Source: PNNG01 sp964577055
GTDB taxonomy: Bacteria > Bacteroidota > Bacteroidia > UBA7662
DNA: 60,958 nucleotides
Assembly: GCA_964577055.1 (NCBI GenBank)
Contig: CAZNWC010000014.1
Span: 1-60,958 of the forward strand
Reading direction: 5' to 3'
Of the stretch, positions 25,761-34,651 are shown piece after piece. Position 1 is the first letter of the stretch. Every line of letters starts with the position of its first letter. The position numbers were made by a program, and so were the translations under genes. The notes beneath the pieces were generated by a model that was given only the letters and a program-made list of their open reading frames with translations, had not been told where the DNA came from and searched no databases.

Positions 25761-26750
25761 ATGTACGGAGGAGGATACATCCACGACGATCAGAAGAAGA
25801 AGCCCGAAATGCAGGCTGAAGACCCTGTATTGTTGGCTGAATTTGAGGCCCGCATTGCCCGGGGCGAAAAAATTGAACCGCGCGATTGGATGCCGGCCGA
25901 TTACCGCCGCCAGCTCATCCGCATGATTGAGCAGCACGCCCACTCCGAAATCATTGGTGCGCTGCCCGAAGGTACCTGGATTACCCGCGCACCCGGTTTC
26001 CGCCGCAAACTGGCCCTCATGGCCAAGGTGCAAGACGAGGTAGGCCATGCGCAGTTGCTCTACAGTGCTGCCGAAACCTTGGGCAAAAGCCGTGAGGACA
26101 TGATCAACGACCTCATCAACGGCAAATCGAAATATTCGAACGTATTTAATTATCCCGCTAAAACCTGGGCCGACGTGGCCGTGATTGGCTTCCTCATCGA
26201 TGCTGCCGCCATTGTAAACCAAGTGGCCAACAGCAAAGGTTCGTACGGACCCTATTGCCGTGCTTTGGAGCGGATTTGCTACGAAGAGAGCTTCCACCTC
26301 AAGCAAGGGCACAGCGTATTTGTGTACCTGGCAACCGGAACACCCACCCAACGCGCCATGGTACAGGATGCCCTCAACCGTTGGTGGCAACCCATCATGC
26401 ACTTCTTTGGTCCGAGCGACAAAATGAGTCAGCACACCGAAACACTCATGCGCTGGAAAGTGAAGATGGCGTCGAACGACGATATGCGTCAGCAATTCCT
26501 CACCATGTATGTGCCCAAAATTTGGGAGCTTGGTTTGACTTTGCCCGATCCGAACCTCAAGAAAAATCCCGAAACCAACCAGTGGGAGTTCACCGAACCC
26601 GATTGGAACGAGTTTTACGAAGTCATCAAAGGAAACGGTCCTTGCAATGCCGAGCGTTTGGCCGTGCGCCGTACCGCCGAAGAGCGTGGCGCTTGGGTGC
26701 GTGCAGCCCTCAAGCGTGCCGACCAGCATTATGTAACGCCTTTGGCCTAA
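25761..26750 (+). CDS. paaA: Phenylacetyl-CoA epoxidase catalytic subunit PaaA
   Basis: Di-iron subunit of the PaaABC(D)E monooxygenase that epoxidises the aromatic ring of phenylacetyl-CoA. The ferritin-like iron ligands appear as the first glutamate in MIEQHAHSE, Glu93/His96 in QDEVGHAQ and the EESFHLKQGH motif. It is 329 aa, slightly longer than E. coli PaaA (309), mainly through an N-terminal glycine-rich extension. The ATG at 25761 has no Shine-Dalgarno, as usual here. It forms an operon with paaB, C and D. Confidence 0.96.
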   Translation: MYGGGYIHDDQKKKPEMQAEDPVLLAEFEARIARGEKIEPRDWMPADYRRQLIRMIEQHAHSEIIGALPEGTWITRAPGFRRKLALMAKVQDEVGHAQLLYSAAETLGKSREDMINDLINGKSKYSNVFNYPAKTWADVAVIGFLIDAAAIVNQVANSKGSYGPYCRALERICYEESFHLKQGHSVFVYLATGTPTQRAMVQDALNRWWQPIMHFFGPSDKMSQHTETLMRWKVKMASNDDMRQQFLTMYVPKIWELGLTLPDPNLKKNPETNQWEFTEPDWNEFYEVIKGNGPCNAERLAVRRTAEERGAWVRAALKRADQHYVTPLA

Positions 26751-26761
26751 ACCCGCGAATC

Positions 26762-27145
26762 ATGAACATTCAATCACTCGACCCACGCATTACCCGCTTG
26801 GGCATTGATGCGGAGGAGAAAAACCCGGATCAAACCCTCCAGCGCGAAGAGCATTGGGAAACTTACCAGGTATTTCACCAGAAAAAGCGTGGCGAAAAGC
26901 ACAGCAGTGTAGGTGTGGTACATGCCCCCAATGCCGAAATGGCACTTTTGTTCGCCAAAGAACAATACGCCCGCCGTGGTGAAACCGTGAATTTGTGGAT
27001 CGTGAATACCCGCGATGTATTGGCCATGGACTACGACGATTACGATGTATTCAGCACCACGCCCGAAAAGATGTACCGCGATCCGGCCGGCTACAAAGTC
27101 AATGAAAAGATAGCCGCCTACAAAAAAGCCCAGCTCGATGTTTAA
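26762..27145 (+). CDS. paaB: Phenylacetyl-CoA epoxidase subunit PaaB
   Basis: Small non-catalytic subunit that bridges PaaAC dimers. The family core WETYQVFHQKKRGEKHSSVG, then HAPNAEMALLFAKEQYARRGE and LWIVNTRDV, is intact. At 127 aa it is longer than the E. coli protein (95) through extensions at both ends. A much longer frame is open from 26255 but lies within paaA; the ATG at 26762 gives the expected N terminus. The 3' end overlaps paaC by 8 bases. Confidence 0.95.
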   Translation: MNIQSLDPRITRLGIDAEEKNPDQTLQREEHWETYQVFHQKKRGEKHSSVGVVHAPNAEMALLFAKEQYARRGETVNLWIVNTRDVLAMDYDDYDVFSTTPEKMYRDPAGYKVNEKIAAYKKAQLDV

Positions 27146-27908
27146 TACCGACACTTTAAACGCCCTGCGCCGCTTGTTGCTGGCCATGGCCGACGACCAT
27201 TTAATCATTGGTCACCGCAACTCAGAATGGACAGGCTTGGGCCCCATCTTGGAAGAAGACATTGCCTTTTCTTCCATTGCGCAAGACAAAATTGGCCATG
27301 CACTGGGCTTGTACAGCATTTTGAATGAGCAGTTGGGCGAAGCCGATCCTGATACCTTGGCTTTCATGCGCAACGAAACCGATTTTACTTCTTGCCAACT
27401 GGTAGAATTTCCCATTGGCGAGTATGATTTCAGCTTGGTGCGCCACCTGCTGTTCGATGTAGCTGCTTTGATCCGTTTCGAAGATGCATCACACAGCGCG
27501 TATGACCCACTCGCCAAATTGGCCCGCAAGGTAAAGGGCGAAATCAAGTACCACGTTTTCCATGCGAGCACTTTTGTGAAGCAGCTCGGACAAGGAAACG
27601 AAGAAAGCAAGGCACGGATGCAGTCGGCTTTCAACCAAAACATGGCCCTGGCTTTGGGGATGTTTGAGTCGTTTGAAGGAGAAGAACTGCTGGTGCAACA
27701 AGGCATCTACAAGGGAGAGGCCGCCATCCGTACCGCCTGGTTGGGTGAGATTGGTGCCATTTTACAGGAGGCCGGACTTCAAATGCCTGATGTTGACAAG
27801 CTCGAGCCTGTTTATGGCGGCCGCAAAGGCTTCCATACCGAGTATTTGCAGCCATTGCTCGACGAAATGACCGAGGTTTTCCGCATCGACCCTGCTGCCG
27901 AATGGTAA
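27138..27908 (+). CDS. paaC: Phenylacetyl-CoA epoxidase structural subunit PaaC
   Basis: 256-aa ferritin-like partner of PaaA. ADDHLIIGHRNSEWTGLGP (near residue 15), the IAQDKIGHALGLY helix and YHVFHASTFVKQLGQG match PaaC. In this family the iron ligands are degenerate and the subunit is structural. It starts inside the end of paaB and its own end overlaps paaD by 7 bases, indicating translational coupling. Confidence 0.95.
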   Translation: MFNTDTLNALRRLLLAMADDHLIIGHRNSEWTGLGPILEEDIAFSSIAQDKIGHALGLYSILNEQLGEADPDTLAFMRNETDFTSCQLVEFPIGEYDFSLVRHLLFDVAALIRFEDASHSAYDPLAKLARKVKGEIKYHVFHASTFVKQLGQGNEESKARMQSAFNQNMALALGMFESFEGEELLVQQGIYKGEAAIRTAWLGEIGAILQEAGLQMPDVDKLEPVYGGRKGFHTEYLQPLLDEMTEVFRIDPAAEW

Positions 27909-28396
27909 ACGCCACCATCGATACCCAAACCATTTGGGAAGCCATCGCTACCGTGATGGACCCTGAAATTCCGGTATTGTCAGTGGTCGACCTGGGCATT
28001 ATCACCGATGTGCAAATCACCGAAGCCGGAGCCGTGCAGGTGCGCATGACCCCCACTTTTTCGGGTTGTCCGGCCATCAAGCTCATGGAAAAGCAGGTAC
28101 ACGACGCGGTAGCTGCTTTGGGCTATGCGCAGGTGCAGGTGGAGACCAATTTTGATGTTACTTGGAGCAGCAACCGCATCAGCGAAAAGGGACGTGAAAT
28201 CATCAAGAACTTTGGTTTGGCACCGCCACCCAAATACAAAGACCAACCTGACATGAAGCTGCTGGAACATACAGCTTGTCCGTACTGCAACAGCAGCAAT
28301 ACTACTTTGAAGACGCCTTTTGGTCCCACCCTCTGCCGTTCGATGCACTATTGCTACGATTGTTTGCAGGCATTTGAGCAATTCAAACCAATTTAG
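27902..28396 (+). CDS. paaD: PaaD, MIP18/DUF59 protein for epoxidase maturation
   Basis: 164-aa protein with an N-terminal MIP18/DUF59 domain (MDPEIPVLSVVDLGII, then the conserved cysteine in TFSGCPAI) and a C-terminal zinc ribbon, CPYCNSSN plus CRSMHYCYDC. PaaD is thought to help assemble an Fe-S or di-iron centre of the epoxidase system. The operon ends here: the usual paaE (flavin/Fe-S reductase) is not next and was not found elsewhere in the window, so electrons must come from a gene outside it. Confidence 0.95.
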   Translation: MVNATIDTQTIWEAIATVMDPEIPVLSVVDLGIITDVQITEAGAVQVRMTPTFSGCPAIKLMEKQVHDAVAALGYAQVQVETNFDVTWSSNRISEKGREIIKNFGLAPPPKYKDQPDMKLLEHTACPYCNSSNTTLKTPFGPTLCRSMHYCYDCLQAFEQFKPI

Positions 28397-28408
28397 GATA
28401 TTAGGGGC

Positions 28409-28795
28409 ATGTTTACGGCCACTACGAGCGACATCGAAATCCAGGTAGCAACACATTTTGTTCCTGAATACTCTGTACCGTTTGCCAATGAATTTTTATT
28501 TGCGTACCACATCCGCATTACCAACCATGGCAATGCTGGCATTCAAGTTTTGTCGCGGGAGTGGCACATCCACGATGGCATTACGGGCCGGCGGAGTGTA
28601 GTAGGCGATGGTTTAGTGGGCAAACAACCCCACATCGCACCTGGGCATACCCATGAATATGTTTCTTATTGCAATTTGAATCATCCCATTGGGCAGATGC
28701 AAGGGCGCTTTTTTGCTGTCCGCAAGCTGGATGGCCAGCCCATTGCTTTAAGCGTACCAGCATTTACCATGGTGGCTCCGCATTTGTTGAATTGA
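28409..28795 (+). CDS. apaG: ApaG domain protein
   Basis: 128-aa fibronectin-III-like single-domain protein. TATTSDIEIQVATHFVPE, HIRITNHGNAGIQVLSREW and the closing FFAVRKLDGQPIALSVPAFTM are diagnostic. ApaG has been linked to Co2+/Mg2+ homeostasis and its fold to F-box-associated proteins, but its biochemical role is unsettled. It begins 12 bases after paaD on the same strand, so it may be transcribed with the paa genes; a functional link is not evident. Confidence 0.92.
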   Translation: MFTATTSDIEIQVATHFVPEYSVPFANEFLFAYHIRITNHGNAGIQVLSREWHIHDGITGRRSVVGDGLVGKQPHIAPGHTHEYVSYCNLNHPIGQMQGRFFAVRKLDGQPIALSVPAFTMVAPHLLN

Positions 28796-28882
28796 GGATG
28801 TTACGAAATTGTTAACAGAAAGATAACCTGCACACGCTGGTTCAATGCCACAGAAACATGACCTTTGCTTTGCCACGACAGT

Positions 28883-30007
28883 ATGGGTACTAAATACAAA
28901 GCGCCTTCTCCCGGTATAGCGGGAACCAAGCAAGTGACACAGTTTCTGGTATACGCCCGGAGGGAGCGGAAATTTTTCTTATTGGTGGCCGTTGCGATGT
29001 TGGCAACAGCAGTGATGTATCCCTATCCCCAGGCAGCCATGTGGCTGGGCTTTATTTTTGCAGGTTACAGTGCCGTTGCCAACGACAGCATCCAAACCAT
29101 TGGCACCTTCATTGCTTCGAATAGCAACCGCAAATGGTATTGGTTGTGGTTGTACATTGGCTCCATTTTTATCGCTGCGGTTTTAACCAGTTGGTTTTTG
29201 TACGACGGAGATGTGTCGTTTCAGCGTTTGTTGAGCAAAGGACTTGATGAAGCCCCCACCGATTTTGCTTTTTTACAGGTAGCCGCACCTTTGTTGTTGT
29301 TGGTACTCACCCGCTTGAAAATTCCGGTAAGTACCACCTTCATGCTCCTCACCTCTTTTTCGGGAAGTTTGGGCACCATTACGGGCATGCTGCAAAAAAG
29401 TACGTCGGGCTATTTTATTTCCTTTTTTGCCGCCATCCTCATTTGGTTCTTGTTGGCCAAACCTATCAAGGTTTTGGTAAAGGGCAAGGCACACGAGGCA
29501 TGGGTATGGTTTCAGTGGCTCACCAGCGGCTTTTTGTGGTATTTGTGGATTGCCCAAGACGCAGCCAACGTGGCGGTGTATCTGCCGCGTTCATTGAGCG
29601 TACCGCAACTCGTGTTTTTCATTGCCTTTATTTTTGCGGGCTTGGGACTGCTGTTTTACCTGCGCGGCGATAAAATCCAAGGCATTGTAAACGAAAAGTC
29701 AGACGTTACCGATGTACGTTCGGCTACCCTCATCGACTTGGTGTATGCCCTTATTTTGTTCTGGTTTACCCAAGTAAGTACCATTCCAATGAGCACCACT
29801 TGGGTATTCATTGGCTTGTTGGCCGGTCGTGAGATTGGCATGAAGGCGGCCCACTACGGCAACGGTCCGCAGAAATGGAAAAAAACCTTCAAGCTCATTG
29901 GCAAGGATATTCTCTATGTGAGCTTTGGCTTGCTTGTATCCATGGTACTGGCCATATCTGTAAACCCTACCATACGCCGCGAACTGTGGGCGTTATTGTC
30001 GAATTAA
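28883..30007 (+). CDS. PiT-family inorganic phosphate transporter
   Basis: 374-aa membrane protein with about ten to eleven helices arranged as two inverted halves. The family signature appears twice in altered form: AVANDSIQTIGTF (first half, usually GANDxANxxGT) and IAQDAANVAVYL (second half), with the paired IPVSTTF and IPMSTTW motifs. The ATG at 28883 is preferred over the TTG at 28865. The changed first signature (Ser-Ile-Gln for Val-Ala-Asn) suggests a divergent subfamily, so the substrate could be another oxyanion such as sulfate. No phoU is adjacent. Confidence 0.82.
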   Translation: MGTKYKAPSPGIAGTKQVTQFLVYARRERKFFLLVAVAMLATAVMYPYPQAAMWLGFIFAGYSAVANDSIQTIGTFIASNSNRKWYWLWLYIGSIFIAAVLTSWFLYDGDVSFQRLLSKGLDEAPTDFAFLQVAAPLLLLVLTRLKIPVSTTFMLLTSFSGSLGTITGMLQKSTSGYFISFFAAILIWFLLAKPIKVLVKGKAHEAWVWFQWLTSGFLWYLWIAQDAANVAVYLPRSLSVPQLVFFIAFIFAGLGLLFYLRGDKIQGIVNEKSDVTDVRSATLIDLVYALILFWFTQVSTIPMSTTWVFIGLLAGREIGMKAAHYGNGPQKWKKTFKLIGKDILYVSFGLLVSMVLAISVNPTIRRELWALLSN

Positions 30008-30040
30008 GTTCCCAAAGGCAAAATTTTGCCCTCTAAAGGC

Positions 30041-30048
30041 TATATTTG
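30041..30048 (+). promoter_or_regulatory. TAnnTTTG promoter of the acyl-CoA dehydrogenase gene
   Basis: TATATTTG is an exact match, with an approximately 60-base leader before the ATG at 30110. The nearest TTTG is too close to be a normal -33. Confidence 0.6.
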
Positions 30049-30109
30049 CAACGCTTCAAAACCTGCAGCCTCACTGCTTGTTTAAGTGACATCCTTCTAA
30101 TGATTGGCA

Positions 30110-31249
30110 ATGGAATTTAACCTTACCGAAGAGCACTTGATGATTCGTCAAGCTGCACGCGATTTCGCACAAACCGAACTTCTTCCTGGCGTAATTGAGC
30201 GCGACAACGAGCAGAAATTCCCTGCCGAGCAAATCCGTAAAATGGGTGAGCTGGGCTTCATGGGCATGATGGTGAGTCCGGAGTACGGCGGTGGTGGCAT
30301 GGACACCATTTCGTATGTATTGGCCATGGAGGAAATTTCCAAAATTGATGCTTCGGCTTCGGTATGTATGTCGGTGAATAATTCTTTGGTTTGCTGGGGG
30401 ATCGAAACGTTCGGCACCGAGGAGCAGAAAAAGAAATACCTGCCCGATTTGGCCACTGGCCGCAAGATTGGGGCATTTTGTTTGTCGGAGCCCGAAGCTG
30501 GTTCAGACGCCACTTCGCAGCGCACCACCGCCATCGATATGGGTGACCATTATGTTTTGAATGGCACCAAAAACTGGATCACCAATGGCAACAGCGCCAG
30601 CACGTACATTGTGATTGCGCAAACCCATGTAGAAAAAGGCCACAAGGGCATCAATGCTTTCATTGTTGAGCGTGAGTGGGAGGGTTTCCAGGTTGGTAAA
30701 AAAGAGGACAAAATGGGTATCCGTGGCAGCGATACCCACAGCATCATGTTTACCAATGTAAAAGTGCCGAAAGAAAACCGCATCGGAGAAGATGGCTTTG
30801 GTTTCAAATTCGCGATGAAGGTACTTTCAGGTGGCCGCATTGGCATTGCTGCCCAAGCCCTGGGCATTGCCAGTGGAGCGCTTGAGCTTTCGGTGAAGTA
30901 TTCGAAAGAACGCAAGGCCTTTGGTACCGAAATCATGAACCACCAAGCCATCCAGTTCAAACTGGCTGACATGGCTACCGAGGTAGAGGCAGCCCGCTTG
31001 TTGTGCCTCAAAGCCGCTTGGTTGAAAGACACGCACGGCGATTACGCCATGGCCAGTGCGCAAGCCAAGTTGTTTGCTTCTACCATTGCCATGCGCATTG
31101 CCACAGAAGCGGTGCAGGTGCACGGCGGTTACGGTTACGTAAAAGAATACCATGTAGAACGTTTGATGCGCGATGCCAAAATCACGCAGATCTACGAAGG
31201 AACTTCGGAAGTTCAGAAGATTGTAATTGCACGCGAAGTGCTCAAATAA
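30110..31249 (+). CDS. Acyl-CoA dehydrogenase
   Basis: FAD flavoenzyme of 379 aa catalysing alpha,beta-dehydrogenation of an acyl-CoA, cytoplasmic, passing electrons to ETF. CLSEPEAGSDA and GIRGSDTH are signature segments; VQVHGGYGYVKEYHVERL and IYEGTSEVQ are in the C-terminal domain, the latter holding the catalytic glutamate at the short-chain/butyryl position. The ATG at 30110 gives the normal N terminus (MEFNLTEEH). It is monocistronic: its own TATATTTG upstream and a strong terminator behind. The chain-length preference, short or branched, is inferred from the glutamate position. Confidence 0.95.
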   Translation: MEFNLTEEHLMIRQAARDFAQTELLPGVIERDNEQKFPAEQIRKMGELGFMGMMVSPEYGGGGMDTISYVLAMEEISKIDASASVCMSVNNSLVCWGIETFGTEEQKKKYLPDLATGRKIGAFCLSEPEAGSDATSQRTTAIDMGDHYVLNGTKNWITNGNSASTYIVIAQTHVEKGHKGINAFIVEREWEGFQVGKKEDKMGIRGSDTHSIMFTNVKVPKENRIGEDGFGFKFAMKVLSGGRIGIAAQALGIASGALELSVKYSKERKAFGTEIMNHQAIQFKLADMATEVEAARLLCLKAAWLKDTHGDYAMASAQAKLFASTIAMRIATEAVQVHGGYGYVKEYHVERLMRDAKITQIYEGTSEVQKIVIAREVLK

Positions 31250-31269
31250 TCAGACATTTAGGTTGTTTG

Positions 31270-31293
31270 AAAAGCCGGCGATAGCCGGCTTTT
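31270..31293 (+). terminator. Rho-independent terminator after the acyl-CoA dehydrogenase gene
   Basis: GCCGGC-GATA-GCCGGC stem with flanking A-run and T-run. Confidence 0.88.
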
Positions 31294-31386
31294 CTATTTT
31301 ATCGACATTTTAGCAGAGGTGGTTGTCTTTATTTGCACACATTTGTGAACTCAATTTTCTGGCAGGTTGTTTATCAAAGAAATGTC

Positions 31387-32508
31387 ATGACCATGAAGAA
31401 AAATTACTTGATTGCCTTGGCAGCCACTTTGTTTGTGTTTGGGGTGGTTGCCTGTTCACAAAAAGACAAGGATGCGTCATCCGATACTCCAAGCACGAGC
31501 GCGAAAAACATCAGTCGAGCTGATGAAGCCATTTATAAGTTGGCCACCCAATATTTCCAGCCATTGCCAACTACCGTAGAAAAGGCCGAAAACCCGAGCA
31601 ATGATGAGAAAGTAGCTTTGGGTCGCATGTTGTTTCACGACACGCGATTGAGCAAAAGCAATACGTTGAGTTGTAATTCCTGCCACAACCTCGCCGCTTA
31701 TGGGGTAGACAATAACCCCGTAAGCATTGGCCATGGATGGAAAACCGGTGCGCGTAACTCACCCACGGTTTTTAATGCGGCTTCGCACTTCGTGCAGTTT
31801 TGGGATGGCAGGGCAGCTGATGTAGAAGAACAAGCCAAAGGACCAGTCCTCAATCCCATTGAAATGGGCTCGCCCCATGCTGAATTTGTGGTAGATCGCA
31901 TCAAGCACATACCTGATTACCAAAAGCTGTTTGCAGCTGCCTTTCCCAATGAGGCAGAACCGCTTACTTACGATAATATGGCCAATGCCATCGGGGCTTT
32001 TGAAAGGAAACTCCTTACGCCTTCGCGTTTTGATCGCTTTTTACAAGGTGATGGCTCCGCATTGACAGCCGACGAAAAAGCAGGAATCAAAAGTTTTGTT
32101 GATGCTGGGTGTACCACGTGCCACTTGGGTTCGAATTTGGGTGGTAATATGTACCAGAAGTTTGGTTTAGCCAACGGCCCTTACTGGAAGTTTACAGGCA
32201 GTACAGGAAAAGATGAAGGGCGTTTTGAAGTTACCCAGAAGGAATCGGATAAATATGTTTTCAAAGTACCTGGCTTGCGCAACATCACGCGCACCTATCC
32301 CTATTTTCATGATGGCAGCGTTTGGGACCTGAACGAAGCTGTGAAGATCATGGCCAAAACCCAGCTCAACCGCGAGTTGAGTGACCAAGAAACCAAAAGC
32401 ATAGTGATATTTTTGCAAAGCTTGGAAGGCGAAATTCCCGCCTTGGCCCTCACTTTGCCGGTACTACCACCTGCTGCTTACGGGACGGTAAAACCCGATT
32501 TGAATTGA
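31387..32508 (+). CDS. Di-heme cytochrome c peroxidase (CcpA/MauG family) lipoprotein
   Basis: 373-aa exported protein. The N terminus is a lipoprotein signal with cysteine 23 (FGVVAC). Two c-type heme motifs are present: CNSCH (96-100) for the peroxidatic heme and CTTCH (242-246) for the electron-transfer heme. RMLFHDTRLS, ARNSPTVFN, FWDGRA and GLRNITRTYPYFHDGS are conserved in bacterial CCPs. It would reduce H2O2 in the periplasm with electrons from cytochrome c. The frame is open from 31333, but the ATG at 31387 fits the signal peptide. A terminator follows at 32514. Confidence 0.93.
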   Translation: MTMKKNYLIALAATLFVFGVVACSQKDKDASSDTPSTSAKNISRADEAIYKLATQYFQPLPTTVEKAENPSNDEKVALGRMLFHDTRLSKSNTLSCNSCHNLAAYGVDNNPVSIGHGWKTGARNSPTVFNAASHFVQFWDGRAADVEEQAKGPVLNPIEMGSPHAEFVVDRIKHIPDYQKLFAAAFPNEAEPLTYDNMANAIGAFERKLLTPSRFDRFLQGDGSALTADEKAGIKSFVDAGCTTCHLGSNLGGNMYQKFGLANGPYWKFTGSTGKDEGRFEVTQKESDKYVFKVPGLRNITRTYPYFHDGSVWDLNEAVKIMAKTQLNRELSDQETKSIVIFLQSLEGEIPALALTLPVLPPAAYGTVKPDLN

Positions 32509-32513
32509 TTAGG

Positions 32514-32537
32514 AAGCCCTGAAATTCCAGGGCTTTT
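32514..32537. terminator. Terminator between convergent genes
   Basis: AAGCCCTG/CAGGGCTT stem with a six-base loop and a T-run on the + strand. Confidence 0.85.
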
Positions 32538-32543
32538 TTAATG

Positions 32544-33080
32544 TCACTGGGTAATCACGCGATAGTGCAGTTGTAACAATTTCGGGTAAGCGGTTTGGTT
32601 CAGTAGCTCGAGCTGTACCTTTTGTCCCAAACCTGCGAAAAGGGATGTGCCTTTTCCCAGTAAAACAGGCAGCACCGAAATCACCATTTCATCTACCAAA
32701 CCCTCGCGCAGCAATTGGCGGATGAGTTCGCCCCCACCATCGGCATATACATGTCCTTTTCCTTCGGTCTGCAACCGGGCAATGAGGGGTGCCAAATCGC
32801 CTGCATGGGTACTTACACCATCCCGCGCTACGATGGGTTGGCGCGTCCACACCACACAGTCCTTGCCGGCATAAGCAAATGGTTCGCCAAAGCTCAACAC
32901 CTTGTCGTACGATTTACGGCCCACCAATACGGTTCCTACTTGCGCCATCCAGGTGGCATAACCGTAATCTTCATCCGCTGCGCCAGCAGCCTCCAAAAAA
33001 TCGAGTTCGCCATGCTCACCGGCCACATAGCCGTCGAGACTGGTGGCAATGAAAGTTTTGACCAATACCTGCTTTTCCAT
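32544..33080 (-). CDS. RibD C-terminal/dihydrofolate reductase-like protein
   Basis: 178-aa protein of the YyaP/RibD_C family. VLVKTFIATSLDGYVA is the typical opening, TVLVGRKSYDKVLSF the middle, HVYADGGGELIRQLL the NADPH-binding glycine motif, and ISVLPVLLGKGTSLF the closing strand. Members are often annotated as dihydrofolate reductases, but many have no proven substrate. The frame extends upstream to 33773 without homology; the ATG at 33080 is chosen because it begins exactly at the family's first strand. It is divergent from the hydrolase gene. Confidence 0.88.
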   Translation of the reverse strand: MEKQVLVKTFIATSLDGYVAGEHGELDFLEAAGAADEDYGYATWMAQVGTVLVGRKSYDKVLSFGEPFAYAGKDCVVWTRQPIVARDGVSTHAGDLAPLIARLQTEGKGHVYADGGGELIRQLLREGLVDEMVISVLPVLLGKGTSLFAGLGQKVQLELLNQTAYPKLLQLHYRVITQ

Positions 33081-33105
33081 GAGGCGAAGTTCGGCAATTT
33101 GGCCT

Positions 33106-33154
33106 GATGATGGACGACGGATAACCGATGACGGGTGACGCTGACCGGTGATGG
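33106..33154 (+). repeat. Degenerate heptamer array
   Basis: Seven period-7 units of loose consensus GATGACG (GATGATG, GACGACG, GATAACC, GATGACG, GGTGACG, CTGACCG, GTGATGG), in the gap between two divergent genes. Confidence 0.6.
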
Positions 33155-33184
33155 CCAAATGCTGCCTAGCTAAACGCTTTCTCT

Positions 33185-33192
33185 TATCTTTG
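33185..33192 (+). promoter_or_regulatory. TAnnTTTG promoter of the secreted hydrolase
   Basis: TATCTTTG, ending 14 bases before the ATG at 33207; no clear -33. Confidence 0.6.
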
Positions 33193-33206
33193 AACAAATC
33201 CTGCCC

Positions 33207-34613
33207 ATGAAAGCCATGCATTTGATCCTCGTCCTTTGCCTTTCGCTTCCCCTTTTTTCCACTGCCCAAAAGTTGCCTGCAGGCGATTGGGAAGCCAGTT
33301 TGAAAATCCAAGGCACCGAGCTGCCACTGGTCGTTCACCTCAAGCAAAAAGGCGATGCCTGGGAAGGCAGTTTCGACAGCCCCAAACAAAAGGCCTACAA
33401 CATTTCCCTTACCAGCGTGACATTTCGGGCCGATACTTTGGAATTTACGCACAAACAAGCGGGCATCCGTTTTTTGGGACTTTTTCAAGCAGATAGCATT
33501 CCGGGGAACTTCAGCCAAGGGGGCAAAACCTTCCCTATGACGCTGCGCAGGGTGCAAGGCGCTCCTGCAACGCTGGCCGAAACCATCAGGCCGCAACAGC
33601 CCAAACCGCCGTTCAACTATGCGGTGCGCGACGTAAAAATCAAAAACAAAGCGGCCAAACTGACCCTGGCGGGTACCCTCACGGTTCCGGCGGGCAAAGG
33701 TCCCTTTTCGGCGGTGGTGCTTATCAGCGGCAGCGGACCGCAAAACCGCAATTCGGAAGTATTCGACCACCAACCTTTTGCCGTGTTAGCGCACCACCTC
33801 ACCCAAGCAGGCATTGCGGTGCTGCGCTACGACGACCGCGGTGTAGGTGAATCTACCGGTGATTTTAATGGGGCTACGAGCGAAGATTTTGCCGGAGATG
33901 CCCTTGCTGCCTGGGCGTTTTTGCGCAAACAAAAAGGCATCAATAAAAACAAAGTGGGCCTCATCGGTCACAGCGAAGGGGGCATGGTGGCACCCATTGC
34001 CTTTGCCCGCCAACCCGAACCGGCTTTTGTGGTACTCATGGCCGGGGTGGGCATTCCGGTTACCGATTTGCTGGCTGAACAGATTCAGGCAGTAGGACAA
34101 AGCGAAGGACTGAGCCAGGCTGCCATCGACTCGCAGTTGAACACCAATGCGCGCATTTTTGGCTGGCTCAAAAATTTGCCGGTGGCCCAAGCGCGCGACA
34201 GCCTGCAGGCCTATTTCGCTGCACAAAAGGATCTGCTGCCAGCTGGCGATGCAGCTGCCCGCGAGCAGTTCGATAACCAAGCGGCGGGCGCCTTGCGCAC
34301 TTACCTCGATCCCTGGTTTTTGTATTTCATCGGCTACGATCCGCGGCCCAACCTCATGAAATTGAGCTGTCCGGTTTTGGCCATCAACGGCGATAAAGAC
34401 GTACAAGTATTGGCAGCTTCCAACCTGCAAAGCATAGAGGCCGCTCTCAAAGCAGGAGGCAACAAGCACTATAAAATTTGCAGCTTGCCCGGACTCAACC
34501 ACCTGTTTCAGCCCGCAAAAACCGGGGCGGTGAGCGAATATGCCACCATCGACACCACTTTTGACCCGGCTGCCATGGAGGTGATTGCCAGTTGGATCAA
34601 GGGGTTGGAATAA
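33207..34613 (+). CDS. Secreted alpha/beta hydrolase (esterase-like)
   Basis: 468-aa exported serine hydrolase. A signal peptide (residues 1-20, LPLFSTA) precedes a beta-rich domain of about 110 aa (GDWEASLKIQGTELPLVVHL) resembling small lipocalin-like folds, then the hydrolase domain: oxyanion SGSGPQNRN (174-182), RYDDRGVGES, nucleophile Ser256 in GHSEGG, and a late PGLNHLF histidine. The domain order matches Bacteroidota proteins annotated as DUF-alpha/beta hydrolase fusions. The periplasmic substrate is unknown. A heptamer array and a TATCTTTG promoter lie upstream. Confidence 0.88.
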   Translation: MKAMHLILVLCLSLPLFSTAQKLPAGDWEASLKIQGTELPLVVHLKQKGDAWEGSFDSPKQKAYNISLTSVTFRADTLEFTHKQAGIRFLGLFQADSIPGNFSQGGKTFPMTLRRVQGAPATLAETIRPQQPKPPFNYAVRDVKIKNKAAKLTLAGTLTVPAGKGPFSAVVLISGSGPQNRNSEVFDHQPFAVLAHHLTQAGIAVLRYDDRGVGESTGDFNGATSEDFAGDALAAWAFLRKQKGINKNKVGLIGHSEGGMVAPIAFARQPEPAFVVLMAGVGIPVTDLLAEQIQAVGQSEGLSQAAIDSQLNTNARIFGWLKNLPVAQARDSLQAYFAAQKDLLPAGDAAAREQFDNQAAGALRTYLDPWFLYFIGYDPRPNLMKLSCPVLAINGDKDVQVLAASNLQSIEAALKAGGNKHYKICSLPGLNHLFQPAKTGAVSEYATIDTTFDPAAMEVIASWIKGLE

Positions 34614-34651
34614 GTTTTCGGTATGTTTCCTCTGCAAAGAGAGGATGGTAA

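Noticed and set aside
26255..26761. Long N-terminal extension of paaB
   Set aside because: It lies in another frame of paaA; PaaB homologues start near MNIQSLDPR.
33081..33773. Upstream extension of the RibD-like frame to 409 aa
   Set aside because: The extension is antisense to the hydrolase gene and the family begins exactly at the ATG at 33080.
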